The notes: generated by a model not told the origin, from the letters alone. A stretch of DNA of 64,000 nt from CALODP01 sp942492055 (GCA_942492055.1 CALODP010000019.1:620001-684000), one strand, 5' to 3'. Counted from the stretch's first letter, positions 55,013-63,184 are shown. Translations and numbers: made by a program.

Positions 55013-55032
55013 ATTTCGTCGTTTAACGAAAT
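55013..55032. promoter_or_regulatory. ArsR operator, copy 2 (between arsR and permease)
   Basis: ATTTCG-TCGTTTAA-CGAAAT repeats the 20-bp palindrome from upstream of arsR, with two changed bases in the centre. It lies 15 bp after the arsR stop and 16 bp before the permease start, so a second repressed promoter probably drives the downstream genes. Confidence 0.82.
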
Positions 55033-55048
55033 GAAATATGGAGTTATT

Positions 55049-56350
55049 ATGAATTGGAAGGAAGAGTATAAAAAATTCCTCTGGATATTAGGATTTTTCT
55101 TATTCGCCTATTTTATGCCTGTCGGAAACGAAACTTTCGACAACGCTATTCACGAAGCATTCGCTTTGGCTAAATGGTACGCGCAAGAGCATGTTTTGCT
55201 TTGTTTGGTTCCGGCTTTCTTTATTGCCGGTGTTATTTCGGTCTTTGTCAGTCAGGCCGCTGTAATCAAATATTTCGGAGCCAAAGCCAAAAAGTGGCTT
55301 GCCTATCTGATAGCGAGCGTTTCCGGAACAATATTGGCAGTTTGTTCTTGTACAATACTTCCCATCTTCTCGGGAATTCATAAACGTGGCGCAGGTTTAG
55401 GCCCGGCTATAGCCTTCTTATATTCCGGCCCCGCAATTAATATCCTCGCTATTATTCTAACAGCCCGAATTTTGGGGCTTGAACTCGGAATTGCCCGAAT
55501 TATCGGAGCTGTTACTTTCAGTTTGGTAATCGGACTCGCGATGAGCTTCATCTACAGAAAAGAAGAGAAAAAAAGAGCCGAAGCACAACTTGCTATGCCT
55601 GAACCGGAAGAGAGCAGACCTTTATGGCAAACCGCTTTTCATTTCTTTACTTTGGTCGGCATTCTTGTATTCGCAAACTGGGGTCGTCCGGAAACCGACG
55701 AAGGAGTCTGGGGATTTTTGTTCGCAAACAAATGGATAATTACTTCTTTGTTTGCCATTCTCTTTAGTGGTTCTCTTCTCTTTATCTTGAAATTAAAAAA
55801 ATTATGGGTAATTCTCGGTTCTCTTCCGGTTATTATTCTTTCTTTCCTCTATTCCGATTTCCCTCTTGTTCCTTTCGGAGCCGGAGTTGTTGTACTAACT
55901 ATTATTCTCTCTTTCTCTAAAGGGGAAGCGAACGAATGGATGGGAGAGACCTGGTTTTTCGCTAAACAGATTATGCCCCTTTTAGGTGCCGGTGTTTTGG
56001 TTGCGGGCTTCCTTCTCGGTTCTCCCGAAGGTTCCGCCGGCGTTATTCCGAACGAATGGATTGCCGGATTGGTTGGAGGAAATTCTATCTTCGCCAATTT
56101 CTTCGCTTCTATTGTAGGAGCTTTTATGTACTTCGCTACTCTTACCGAAGTACCGATACTACAAGGTTTAATCCACAGCGGAATGGGTAAAGGTCCCGCT
56201 TTGGCGCTTCTTTTGGCCGGCCCGGCGTTATCCCTTCCAAATATGCTTGTTATAAGAAGTGTTATCGGAACGCAAAAAACAGTCGTATATGTTTCTCTTG
56301 TTGTTATAATGGCTACAATTAGCGGATTGATTTACGGGGGATTATTCTAA
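55049..56350 (+). CDS. ArsP-type permease (PF03773/DUF318 family)
   Basis: This inner-membrane permease of about 433 residues begins at the ATG of 55049, which has GGAG upstream; an ATG 18 bp earlier lies inside the operator. It has two blocks of hydrophobic helices joined by a charged loop (about 190-205). The conserved CSCTILPIFSGIHKRGAGLGPA segment includes a C-S-C motif, and a related TEVPILQGLIHSGMGKGPALALLLAGPALSLP repeat lies in the second half. Family members export organoarsenicals or metals such as Cu and Zn. The operon context suggests arsenic, but the exact substrate is inference. Confidence 0.85.
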   Translation: MNWKEEYKKFLWILGFFLFAYFMPVGNETFDNAIHEAFALAKWYAQEHVLLCLVPAFFIAGVISVFVSQAAVIKYFGAKAKKWLAYLIASVSGTILAVCSCTILPIFSGIHKRGAGLGPAIAFLYSGPAINILAIILTARILGLELGIARIIGAVTFSLVIGLAMSFIYRKEEKKRAEAQLAMPEPEESRPLWQTAFHFFTLVGILVFANWGRPETDEGVWGFLFANKWIITSLFAILFSGSLLFILKLKKLWVILGSLPVIILSFLYSDFPLVPFGAGVVVLTIILSFSKGEANEWMGETWFFAKQIMPLLGAGVLVAGFLLGSPEGSAGVIPNEWIAGLVGGNSIFANFFASIVGAFMYFATLTEVPILQGLIHSGMGKGPALALLLAGPALSLPNMLVIRSVIGTQKTVVYVSLVVIMATISGLIYGGLF

Positions 56351-56364
56351 TAATGGAGGAGATT

Positions 56365-56793
56365 ATGAATAACAGAATTCTGATTCTTTGTACCGGAAAT
56401 TCTTGCCGAAGCCAAATGGCCGAAGGTTTCTTAAAATCTTTCGATCCGAAACTTGAAGTCTTTTCCGCAGGAACCGATCCCGCCGAAAGAGTTCATCCCA
56501 AAGCGATTGAAGTTATGAAGGAAATCGGGGTCGATATCGAAAAAGGTTATCCGAAAGATGTCTCTATCTTTTTGAGTAAACATTTCGATTTTGTAATTAC
56601 TGTTTGCGGAAATGCTAAAGAAACATGCCCGGTATTTAGCGGAGAAGTCTCCAATCAAATTCATATCGGATTTGAGGATCCTGCCGACGCCAAAGGAACC
56701 GAAGAAGAGATAACCGAAGAATTCAGAATTATTCGTGATCAAACAAAGGAACGATTTTACAAATTCTATCTGGAAAACATAAAGGAAAAATAA
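56365..56793 (+). CDS. arsC: Thioredoxin-coupled arsenate reductase
   Basis: This 142-residue enzyme of the low-molecular-weight phosphatase fold reduces arsenate to arsenite. The P-loop C9-x5-R15 (CTGNSCRS) is present. C81 and C88 are spaced C-x6-C (VCGNAKETCPV), exactly like the redox pair of the thioredoxin-dependent S. aureus pI258 type. GGAGGAG precedes the ATG at 56365. Thioredoxin dependence agrees with the three thioredoxin-like genes that follow. Confidence 0.94.
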   Translation: MNNRILILCTGNSCRSQMAEGFLKSFDPKLEVFSAGTDPAERVHPKAIEVMKEIGVDIEKGYPKDVSIFLSKHFDFVITVCGNAKETCPVFSGEVSNQIHIGFEDPADAKGTEEEITEEFRIIRDQTKERFYKFYLENIKEK

Positions 56794-56795
56794 TT

Positions 56796-57041
56796 ATGCT
56801 GAACATCAAAGTAGTTGGTGGCGGATGCGCTACATGTCAAAAACTGGAAGCAATGTGCAAAGAAGTTACTTCCGAAAAGAATATCGAAGCCGAAATCGAA
56901 AAAGTTACCGATCTGAACAAATTCGCCGATCTCGGTATTTTTGTTACTCCCGGATTAATTGTTAACGACAAAATATTAAGTAGTGGTAAGCTTCCGACCA
57001 AACCAACATTGGAAAAATGGCTTGCAGAAGCGGCTCAATAA
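56796..57041 (+). CDS. Small thioredoxin-like redox-active disulfide protein, copy 1
   Basis: This 81-residue protein is a minimal thioredoxin fold with the active site GGGCATCQKLE (C-A-T-C). A VTPGLIVNDKILSSGK segment supplies the cis-proline strand. It resembles the family annotated as redox-active disulfide protein 2, which often accompanies DUF318 permeases. It is cytoplasmic and starts two bases after arsC. It may reduce ArsC or pass electrons to the membrane. Confidence 0.9.
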   Translation: MLNIKVVGGGCATCQKLEAMCKEVTSEKNIEAEIEKVTDLNKFADLGIFVTPGLIVNDKILSSGKLPTKPTLEKWLAEAAQ

Positions 57042-57055
57042 ATAACGAGGTTATT

Positions 57056-57295
57056 ATGAAAGTTAAAGTCCTGGGTACAGGTTGCAAAAAATGTACAAAT
57101 CTTGAGAACAAAATTAAAGAACTGATCTCTGAAAACGGAATTGACGCCGAAATTGAAAAGATAAGTGATATTAATGAGATTATGAACTACGGTATAATGA
57201 TGACTCCCGGCTTGGTAATTGATGAAGAAGTTAAAAGCGTTGGCATAATTCCTAAAGAAGAACAACTCATCAATTGGTTAAAAGGAGAAAAATAA
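57056..57295 (+). CDS. Small thioredoxin-like redox-active disulfide protein, copy 2
   Basis: This 79-residue paralogue of the preceding protein has the active site GTGCKKCTNLE (C-K-K-C) and MTPGLVIDEEVKSVG. The ATG at 57056 has GAGG six bases upstream. Its stop overlaps the next start by one base (TAATG). The different active-site dipeptide (KK against AT) suggests a different redox potential or partner. Confidence 0.9.
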   Translation: MKVKVLGTGCKKCTNLENKIKELISENGIDAEIEKISDINEIMNYGIMMTPGLVIDEEVKSVGIIPKEEQLINWLKGEK

Positions 57296-57813
57296 TGAAA
57301 ATCACCAAACTCTCTCTCGTATTTATCTTTTCTATCTTTATTTTTGCCGCTTGCGCGCAGAAAACTGAAGAAACTAAATCGGCTGCGGTATCGGAAGAAC
57401 TTTCAGCCGACGCTTCTTCCAAATGTGGCGGATGCCCTTCGGCCGCAAGCTGCGGAGAAGAAACAACGTGCGAAACAGATAAAAATTCGGAATGCGGTTC
57501 GAAAGAGAACGCCAAAATTACTTTTGTAGAATTAGGCTCTGTTAATTGCATTCCATGCAAGCAAATGGTTCCCGTAATGGAATCGATCGAAAAAAAATAT
57601 GGTAGCCAGATAAAAGTGGTCTTTTATGATGTCTGGAAACCGGAAAACAAAAAATACGCCGAACAATACAAAGTAAAAATGATTCCTACTCAGGTTTTCT
57701 TAGATGAAAACGGAAAGGAACTTTTCAGACATCAAGGATTTTTCGCGGAAAAGGAGATTGATAAATTTCTACAATCCAAAGGATTATCAACCAATAGCTC
57801 GGAGAAAAGCTAA
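57295..57813 (+). CDS. Thioredoxin-domain lipoprotein with cysteine-rich linker
   Basis: This 172-residue protein has a lipoprotein signal (lipobox FAAC, C20) and an unusual linker containing C44, C47, C53, C59 and C67. A thioredoxin domain follows (about 73-165; C85-I-P-C88 and cis-proline in KMIPTQVF). It is anchored on the periplasmic side of a membrane. The next gene encodes a CcdA-type protein that would deliver electrons to it. The five extra cysteines are spaced C-x2-C-x5-C-x5-C-x7-C and could bind trivalent arsenic or metal; this is inference. Confidence 0.88.
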   Translation: MKITKLSLVFIFSIFIFAACAQKTEETKSAAVSEELSADASSKCGGCPSAASCGEETTCETDKNSECGSKENAKITFVELGSVNCIPCKQMVPVMESIEKKYGSQIKVVFYDVWKPENKKYAEQYKVKMIPTQVFLDENGKELFRHQGFFAEKEIDKFLQSKGLSTNSSEKS

Positions 57814-57815
57814 AC

Positions 57816-58511
57816 ATGCTTAACGACTTGTTTACTATTCTCAATGATTGGCTCTCCGCTTCTTTGTTGATCTCGGTTATGGCTTCCTTTTTATGGGGAA
57901 TTTTAAGCATTATTCTTTCCCCGTGCCATTTATCGAGCATCCCTTTGATTGTCGGGTATATCTCTTCGCAGGGTAATATCTCCGGACGAAGAACCTTCAA
58001 CATTTCTCTGGTTTTTTCGGTGGGAATACTTATTACAATCGCTCTTATAGGATTTATAACCGCTTCACTCGGCAGATTGATGGGAGATATCGGGATATGG
58101 GGAAATTACATCGTTGCTCTTATTTTCTTCATAATAGGACTCTATTTACTCGATTTAATTTCTCTCCCCGGAACCGGAATGCAAATGAAAGGGACATCGC
58201 AAAAAGGATTACTTGCTGCCTTAATTCTAGGCTTGATTTTCGGTATCGCTTTGGGACCATGTACCTTTGCCTATATGGCTCCTGTTCTCGGTGTGGTATT
58301 TCAAACAAGCCAGTCTAATCTGATTGCCTCTCTCCTTATTTTGTTCGCCTTCGGAATAGGGCATTGTTTTGTAATTACACTCGCCGGCTCGTTAACCAAC
58401 AGAGTGCAACAATATCTTAATTGGTCGGAAGATAACAAAGCCATTAAATGGATTAAAAAGAGCTGCGGAATATTGGTTATACTTGGCGGACTTTACTTGC
58501 TTATTAAATAG
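57816..58511 (+). CDS. CcdA/DsbD-type transmembrane electron conduit
   Basis: This 231-residue protein has six hydrophobic helices and the two conserved cysteine-proline sites of CcdA: LSPCHLSSIP in the first repeat and LGPCTFAYMAP in the second. CcdA moves reducing equivalents from cytoplasmic thioredoxin to extracytoplasmic thiol proteins. It begins two bases after the thioredoxin lipoprotein gene and closes the ars-type operon, so the lipoprotein is its probable acceptor. Confidence 0.9.
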   Translation: MLNDLFTILNDWLSASLLISVMASFLWGILSIILSPCHLSSIPLIVGYISSQGNISGRRTFNISLVFSVGILITIALIGFITASLGRLMGDIGIWGNYIVALIFFIIGLYLLDLISLPGTGMQMKGTSQKGLLAALILGLIFGIALGPCTFAYMAPVLGVVFQTSQSNLIASLLILFAFGIGHCFVITLAGSLTNRVQQYLNWSEDNKAIKWIKKSCGILVILGGLYLLIK

Positions 58512-58513
58512 AA

Positions 58514-58543
58514 TTCGGAATGCCTCTTAAGGGGTATTCCGAA
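58514..58543 (+). terminator. Hairpin terminator after the ars-type operon
   Basis: TTCGGAATGCC (58514-58524) pairs with GGTATTCCGAA (58533-58543), with one G-T pair, around an 8-nt loop. It lies two bases after the CcdA stop. The following bases are AAATATTTCCC rather than a pure T-run. Confidence 0.65.
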
Positions 58544-58957
58544 AAATATTTCCCTTATATCTTTTACCACCCTTTAAAAGAAAAAAAGAGACTCAATAAA
58601 AATATTATGCCACCGAAGTGGCATAATATTATCGGAGTATTCTTCTGTTCTTTATCTATGCGTTCTCATTTTCTAACAATGCTCTCAACTTAAGAGAAAA
58701 GGGACGAATGATTTAATTGAACAACTCCAAAAGCATCCCTTTATAAAAAGAAATCCTAAGCGCTGCCCGAGCGGAGTCGAGGGCAAAAGAGAAAACGATT
58801 TTTGCAATGAGAATGAATTTCTTTATTTTCCGCTTACTTCGACTCCGCTTCCGTCACAGCCGGATCCGGAACAGTAAGCATGTCATTTATTGCAAATGGA
58901 ATCTTTAGAACAAACTTTTATAACGAAATAGCCTTTACAGTCTTATTCTTCTTAAAA
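58544..58957. other. Gene-free region with hairpins
   Basis: No gene is supported here. It contains the perfect hairpin at 58601-58630. It also has CGGAGTCGA (about 58775) with its complement TCGACTCCG (about 58848), a 9-bp inverted pair of the type often dispersed in Bacteroidota genomes. The region separates the ars-type operon from convergent hcp. Confidence 0.5.
58601..58630. repeat. Perfect 13-bp inverted repeat (hairpin)
   Basis: AATATTATGCCAC is followed by CGAA and then by its exact complement. The tetraloop and perfect stem are symmetric on both strands, so it could act as a bidirectional terminator between the convergent operons or be a dispersed palindromic element. Confidence 0.85.
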
Positions 58958-60607
58958 TCACAGCATTGTTTTCTCTAATATCATCTTTTCAATGTCCTCT
59001 TTAGCGTTAGTAATTCCACCTATCCCGAATGTCTCTACCAAAACTTTAGCTACATTTGGTGATAAAAACGCAGGTAATGTCGGTCCTAAGTGAATATTTT
59101 TTACTCCCAGATATAATAGCGCCAGAAGAACTATTACCGCTTTTTGTTCGTACCAAGCGATATTATATACTATTGGTAATTCGTTTATATCCTCCAAGCC
59201 GAACGCTTCTTTCAGTTTCAAAGCGATTACTGCCAAAGAATAAGAATCATTACATTGACCCGCGTCTAAAACTCTCGGAATTCCGCCGATATCCCCGAGA
59301 TCCAGTTTATTATATTTATACTTCGCGCATCCGGCGGTTAGAATAACGGAATCGTTCGGGAGCTCATTCGCGAAATCTGTGTAATATCCGCGCGCGTTCG
59401 ATCTTCCGTCGCAGCCGGCCATCACAACGAATTTCTTAATTGCTCCTTCCTTAACCGCTTCAATTACTTTATCGGCCAAAGAGAGAACCTGGTTGTGGGC
59501 GAATCCTCCCACAATCTCACCTTCCTCTATCTGAACAGGGGAAGCGCATCTCTTAGCGTGTTCTATTATCTCGCTGAAATCTTTGGTTCCGTCCCCATTC
59601 TCTTTAATTTCTTTTAAGCCTTCGAATCCCACAACTCCTGTAGTGTAAACTCTCTCTTTATAAGAATCTCTCGGCGGAACAAGACAGTTAGTAGTCATAA
59701 CAATCGGTCCGTTAAACGATTCGAATTCCGATGTCTGCTCCCACCAAGCGTTTCCGTAATTCCCTACGAAATGCTCATATTTCTTAAAGGCCGGATAATA
59801 ATGAGCCGGAAGCATCTCACTATGAGTATATACATCCACACCGGTTCCTTCTGTCTGCGCCAAAAGTTCTTCCATATCCTTAAGATCATGCCCGCTTATA
59901 AGAATTCCGGGTTTATTTCTTACACCCAAATTCACTTTGGTAATTTCCGGATTACCGTAAGCGCTTGTGTTCGCGTTATCCAACAATGCCATCACATCAA
60001 CACCATATTTTCCGCATTCCATTACTAATCCTATCAAATCATCTCCGCTCAGAGAATCATCCAAGGTCGCGGCCATTGCTTTGTGGATAAAGGAACTTGC
60101 CTCGGCAGAATCGTGCTTAAGATTATTAGCGTGATAAAGATAAGCGGCCATCCCTTTTAGCCCGTATGTAAGAAGTTCTCTCAAAGAACGAACATCTTCG
60201 TTTTCCGTAGCTAAAATCCCAACACTTTCACTCTTCTTTAATATCTCCGCGTTATCATCGGAAAACCATGTTGCGGCGTCCGGCAATTCCCCTAACACAA
60301 TTCCTTTAATTGTCAGCTCGGAATATAATTCGTCCCTTTTAGCCAGAGTTGTTCCTATTTTCTTTAAAAAGAAATTTTTGTCGAAATTGACGTTTGTGAT
60401 TGTAGAAAAGAGATTTCCGGTAACCAATTTATTCACATCATCTCTTACCCCTTCCGCTTCTTCGTATTTCCCGGCGAAATAAGATAATCCTTTGGTTAAA
60501 TAAATTAGTAAGTCCTGCAGATTAGCTACTTCATCACTTTTTCCGCAAACACCTTTGATAACGCATCCGCTCCCTTTGGCGGCTTCCTGACATTGATAAC
60601 AGAACAT
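58958..60607 (-). CDS. hcp: Hybrid cluster protein (hydroxylamine/NO reductase)
   Basis: Hcp carries a cubane Fe-S cluster and a hybrid Fe-S-O cluster and detoxifies nitric oxide or hydroxylamine. I start it at the ATG of 60607 (MFCYQCQEAA, 549 residues), which has GGAG six bases upstream. The N-terminal cysteines are C3-x2-C6-x8-C15-x5-C21, the class I pattern found in strict anaerobes. Hybrid-cluster ligand regions such as GISGHDLKDME-like (ILISGHDLKDME), NCLVPPRDSY and GCAKYKYNKL are present. It is divergent from a Crp/Fnr regulator with a shared palindrome between them. Confidence 0.96.
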   Translation of the reverse strand: MFCYQCQEAAKGSGCVIKGVCGKSDEVANLQDLLIYLTKGLSYFAGKYEEAEGVRDDVNKLVTGNLFSTITNVNFDKNFFLKKIGTTLAKRDELYSELTIKGIVLGELPDAATWFSDDNAEILKKSESVGILATENEDVRSLRELLTYGLKGMAAYLYHANNLKHDSAEASSFIHKAMAATLDDSLSGDDLIGLVMECGKYGVDVMALLDNANTSAYGNPEITKVNLGVRNKPGILISGHDLKDMEELLAQTEGTGVDVYTHSEMLPAHYYPAFKKYEHFVGNYGNAWWEQTSEFESFNGPIVMTTNCLVPPRDSYKERVYTTGVVGFEGLKEIKENGDGTKDFSEIIEHAKRCASPVQIEEGEIVGGFAHNQVLSLADKVIEAVKEGAIKKFVVMAGCDGRSNARGYYTDFANELPNDSVILTAGCAKYKYNKLDLGDIGGIPRVLDAGQCNDSYSLAVIALKLKEAFGLEDINELPIVYNIAWYEQKAVIVLLALLYLGVKNIHLGPTLPAFLSPNVAKVLVETFGIGGITNAKEDIEKMILEKTML

Positions 60608-60677
60608 GAATAACTCCATAATTATGAATCGGATTATTTTTTCTGATTCCAAGCTATTATTTTTCCTCGAATTAGTT

Positions 60678-60693
60678 TGTAACAATTGTTACA
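60678..60693. promoter_or_regulatory. Perfect 16-bp palindromic operator between hcp and the Crp/Fnr gene
   Basis: TGTAACAATTGTTACA reads identically on both strands. It lies 71 bp upstream of hcp and 34 bp upstream of the regulator, the expected place for a Crp/Fnr dimer controlling both. The half-site GTAAC/GTTAC is of the type used by Crp/Fnr proteins other than CRP. Confidence 0.8.
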
Positions 60694-60726
60694 CTTTTTT
60701 AACTTTCCGAAAAATATTGAGGCTCT

Positions 60727-61389
60727 ATGCTCGGTCGATTACAATTTTCCCCTTTATTCAGCGGTTTTACACAATCTTCCATTGAGCGTCTTCTTTCCGA
60801 CGCGCAATACAATACAGTAAATTTCCCCAAAGGAACATTGATTGTCTCTCGCGGAGAAAGATGTGATAAACTGATTATAATATTAAAAGGAAAGATTAGG
60901 GCGGAAATTCTGGAAGAAAACGGCAGCTCTCTGCAGGTGGAAGTTCTTAAAGCTCCTCAAATACTCGCTCCCGCCTTTATCTTCGGAAACAGACCTTTTT
61001 ACCCCGTTAACGCTACCGCCTTAGAAGAAACTTCTCTGATGATTATCCCTAAAGAATCTCTTCTCCGTCTTATCTCTTCCGATGTTCGGCTTCTTACTAA
61101 TTATTTGAATATTCTCTCTAACAAAACTCAATTCCTTACAGAAAGAATTCGTCTCTTCTCCCTGAAAACCATCCGCCAGAAAATTGCTTCTTACTTTTTG
61201 GAACGCTTTAATGATGATACCGGAACTATTAAGCAAGATAGAACCCAACAAGATATGGCCGATTTCTTCGGGGTCAGTCGCCCGGCTCTGGCAAGAGTTT
61301 TGGGCGAATTGAAAGAGGAGGGAATTATTGATAACATAAACACCAAAACTCTTAGAGGGAACAAAGAAAAACTGAGGAAATTGCTCTAG
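60727..61389 (+). CDS. Crp/Fnr-family regulator (HcpR-like)
   Basis: This 220-residue regulator has an N-terminal cyclic-nucleotide-binding-type beta-roll (about 5-120), a dimer helix and a C-terminal winged helix (QQDMADFFGVSRPALARVLGELKEEGII). It lacks the cysteine cluster that binds Fe-S in FNR; only one cysteine, C46, is seen. Its divergent position to hcp matches HcpR, a Crp/Fnr group known to induce hcp under NO stress. It is probably autoregulated through the intervening palindrome. It is convergent with the next gene at 8 bp. Confidence 0.88.
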   Translation: MLGRLQFSPLFSGFTQSSIERLLSDAQYNTVNFPKGTLIVSRGERCDKLIIILKGKIRAEILEENGSSLQVEVLKAPQILAPAFIFGNRPFYPVNATALEETSLMIIPKESLLRLISSDVRLLTNYLNILSNKTQFLTERIRLFSLKTIRQKIASYFLERFNDDTGTIKQDRTQQDMADFFGVSRPALARVLGELKEEGIIDNINTKTLRGNKEKLRKLL

Positions 61390-61397
61390 AACCAGAT

Positions 61398-62444
61398 TTA
61401 TATTTTTTTTGCCCAAAATCGGGTTATTTCTCCGATACTATAATATATTTCGTATTTATTTCCGGCTTGTACTATTCCGGCCTCTTTGTCGTACATAGGA
61501 TAAGTCAAACCCGATTCCCAGTCGTTTAAGTAGATATCCTTATATAATCTTATCTCGCTCAGATAGCATAAATCGCTTACTTTCCTGAGTTTCGGAATCG
61601 TAATTTCCCCTACCATATAATATCGGTTAAAATTATCCTTCGAAAGATTTTTGTTTTTGAAAAGGGCTTTCGCGCTATTTTTGTTCAATTCCAACAAAAA
61701 TCCCAGCTCAACACGTCTTTTTAATGCTCTGTTCTTTTTCCAGACTTCATATATGTTTGTCGATTCTTTGGCAATATAATTTATTTCATCAGGCATCGAA
61801 GAAACCATTACTTTCAGATTAATCTCTTCCGGTATTATTATACCATCCTCTACCAGATAATTAACAAATTTCTCTGTCAAAGAAACCTGTGGCTCTTTCG
61901 ATAGAGCTGCCTGGGTACATTCTATTATTAAAATATCGTATCTCTTTTCCGTTTGATAATCAAACGCGTCGCATGTATTAATTTCATCGGTATATTTTTC
62001 CAGACCAAGTTTCGTTATTACTTCTTTTAGCGCGTCCGTACTTCTCTTATTGATATCTATGAAATTAACCTTAACCTTATCTTCGGGAAAAAGCTTTAGA
62101 AGGGGAGTTACCAGAGTTCCGTATGGTCCGCTTCCGGGATATATAATTCTTGCTTCCCCTTTTTCCTTAATCTTATCATTTATCGCTTGATATACCGCGC
62201 GCAAAAATTTAGTTGTTCTGAAAATATCCCCCATACATGTAGCCGCGAAATCGGGAGAAAGAGCTATTCCACCTCTCGTCATTGTTTCTGTCGTATCTTT
62301 AACGCCGTTGCTTGTCGGAATTATTCCGGTTATTTCCGCAAATTCATCACTTATTCTTTCGATCGATTTTTGAATATTTTCGATCACCGCATTTTCATTT
62401 AAAATTTTTATAATGTTTATATTATTTTTTTCACAATTTTTCAT
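61398..62444 (-). CDS. PRMT-like SAM-dependent methyltransferase-fold protein
   Basis: This 348-residue protein contains a class I methyltransferase core at about 95-215. Motif I is RIIYPGSGPYGTLVTPLL, an acidic strand end is VNFIDINKRS, and IIECTQAALSKEPQVSL corresponds to post-motif II. The phrase EDGIIIPEEINLKVMV resembles the G-x-x-IP segment of protein arginine methyltransferases. The N-terminal helical region (with RISDEFAEITG) and C-terminal beta-rich region do not match a family I can name. Its substrate is unknown. It is divergent from the tail-collar gene. Confidence 0.6.
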   Translation of the reverse strand: MKNCEKNNINIIKILNENAVIENIQKSIERISDEFAEITGIIPTSNGVKDTTETMTRGGIALSPDFAATCMGDIFRTTKFLRAVYQAINDKIKEKGEARIIYPGSGPYGTLVTPLLKLFPEDKVKVNFIDINKRSTDALKEVITKLGLEKYTDEINTCDAFDYQTEKRYDILIIECTQAALSKEPQVSLTEKFVNYLVEDGIIIPEEINLKVMVSSMPDEINYIAKESTNIYEVWKKNRALKRRVELGFLLELNKNSAKALFKNKNLSKDNFNRYYMVGEITIPKLRKVSDLCYLSEIRLYKDIYLNDWESGLTYPMYDKEAGIVQAGNKYEIYYSIGEITRFWAKKI

Positions 62445-62522
62445 TGTTTTGAATCTTTTATTTATTAAGTTTTACTCGAAAATTAAAAATCAATAACATG
62501 AAACTAACTATTAGGAAAAGAA

Positions 62523-63176
62523 ATGGAAAGAACAATCTCTAACAAAAAAACGGAGAGAAGAGGCTTTTTATCTCAATTAGGTAAAGTAATACTAGCCGGT
62601 GGTTTATTCGGCGCTTTTACAAAAACATTGGCCTCCGATAAAAGCGGAGATTCCGTTAAAGCGGGTAGCGAAGATTTTTTAGGATCAATAGGCTTAGTAG
62701 GGTTTAATTTCACTCCGGCAGGATATTTTGCTTGTAACGGAGCAACTATTTCTGTTAATAACAATAGCGCATTATTTTCATTACTCTATACGCAATTCGG
62801 AGGGGACGGAAGAACTACTTTTTGTCTTCCTAATTTGCAAGGCCGTGTTCCTTTAGGTTATGATCAGACGCATCCGATGGGTTATTCCGGTGGAACTCCA
62901 ACTATAACGCTTTTTCAAAATAATTTGCCGGCTCATACTCACACGATTTTCGCGAAATGTTCAAATTCTCCCTCAAGCGATTCTCCGGTTAATAATTATC
63001 CGGCAGCGAATAACGAGGGAATTAAACACTACGGAGCTACCGGAACAGAAACAATGTCACCTGATGCTTTCGAATGTCAATCGGCAGGTACAAGTCAACC
63101 GTTTCCAATAATGCAGCCATATCTACCTCTTAATTATATTATTTGCGCTAACGGCTTTTATCCACAAAGAAGTTAG
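62523..63176 (+). CDS. Tat-exported phage-tail-collar domain protein
   Basis: This 217-residue protein begins with a twin-arginine signal (ERRGFLSQLGKVILAGG, followed by ALASD-like TLASDK). It continues with a tail-collar domain of the microcystin-dependent-protein type (FLGSIGLVGFNFTPAGYFACNGATIS, TFCLPNLQGRVPLGYDQ, NNLPAHTHTI, and MQPYLPLNYIICANGFYP at the end). Such proteins occur outside phages as secreted proteins of unknown role. No other phage genes are present. The next gene follows 8 bp later. Confidence 0.85.
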   Translation: MERTISNKKTERRGFLSQLGKVILAGGLFGAFTKTLASDKSGDSVKAGSEDFLGSIGLVGFNFTPAGYFACNGATISVNNNSALFSLLYTQFGGDGRTTFCLPNLQGRVPLGYDQTHPMGYSGGTPTITLFQNNLPAHTHTIFAKCSNSPSSDSPVNNYPAANNEGIKHYGATGTETMSPDAFECQSAGTSQPFPIMQPYLPLNYIICANGFYPQRS

Positions 63177-63184
63177 GTTTGAAT

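Noticed and set aside
60727..61389. FNR oxygen sensor
   Set aside because: The N-terminal cysteine cluster needed for the Fe-S switch is missing, and the gene faces hcp.
62523..63176. Prophage remnant
   Set aside because: The tail-collar domain is the only phage-like trait. A Tat signal precedes it and no capsid, terminase, integrase or lysis gene is visible nearby.
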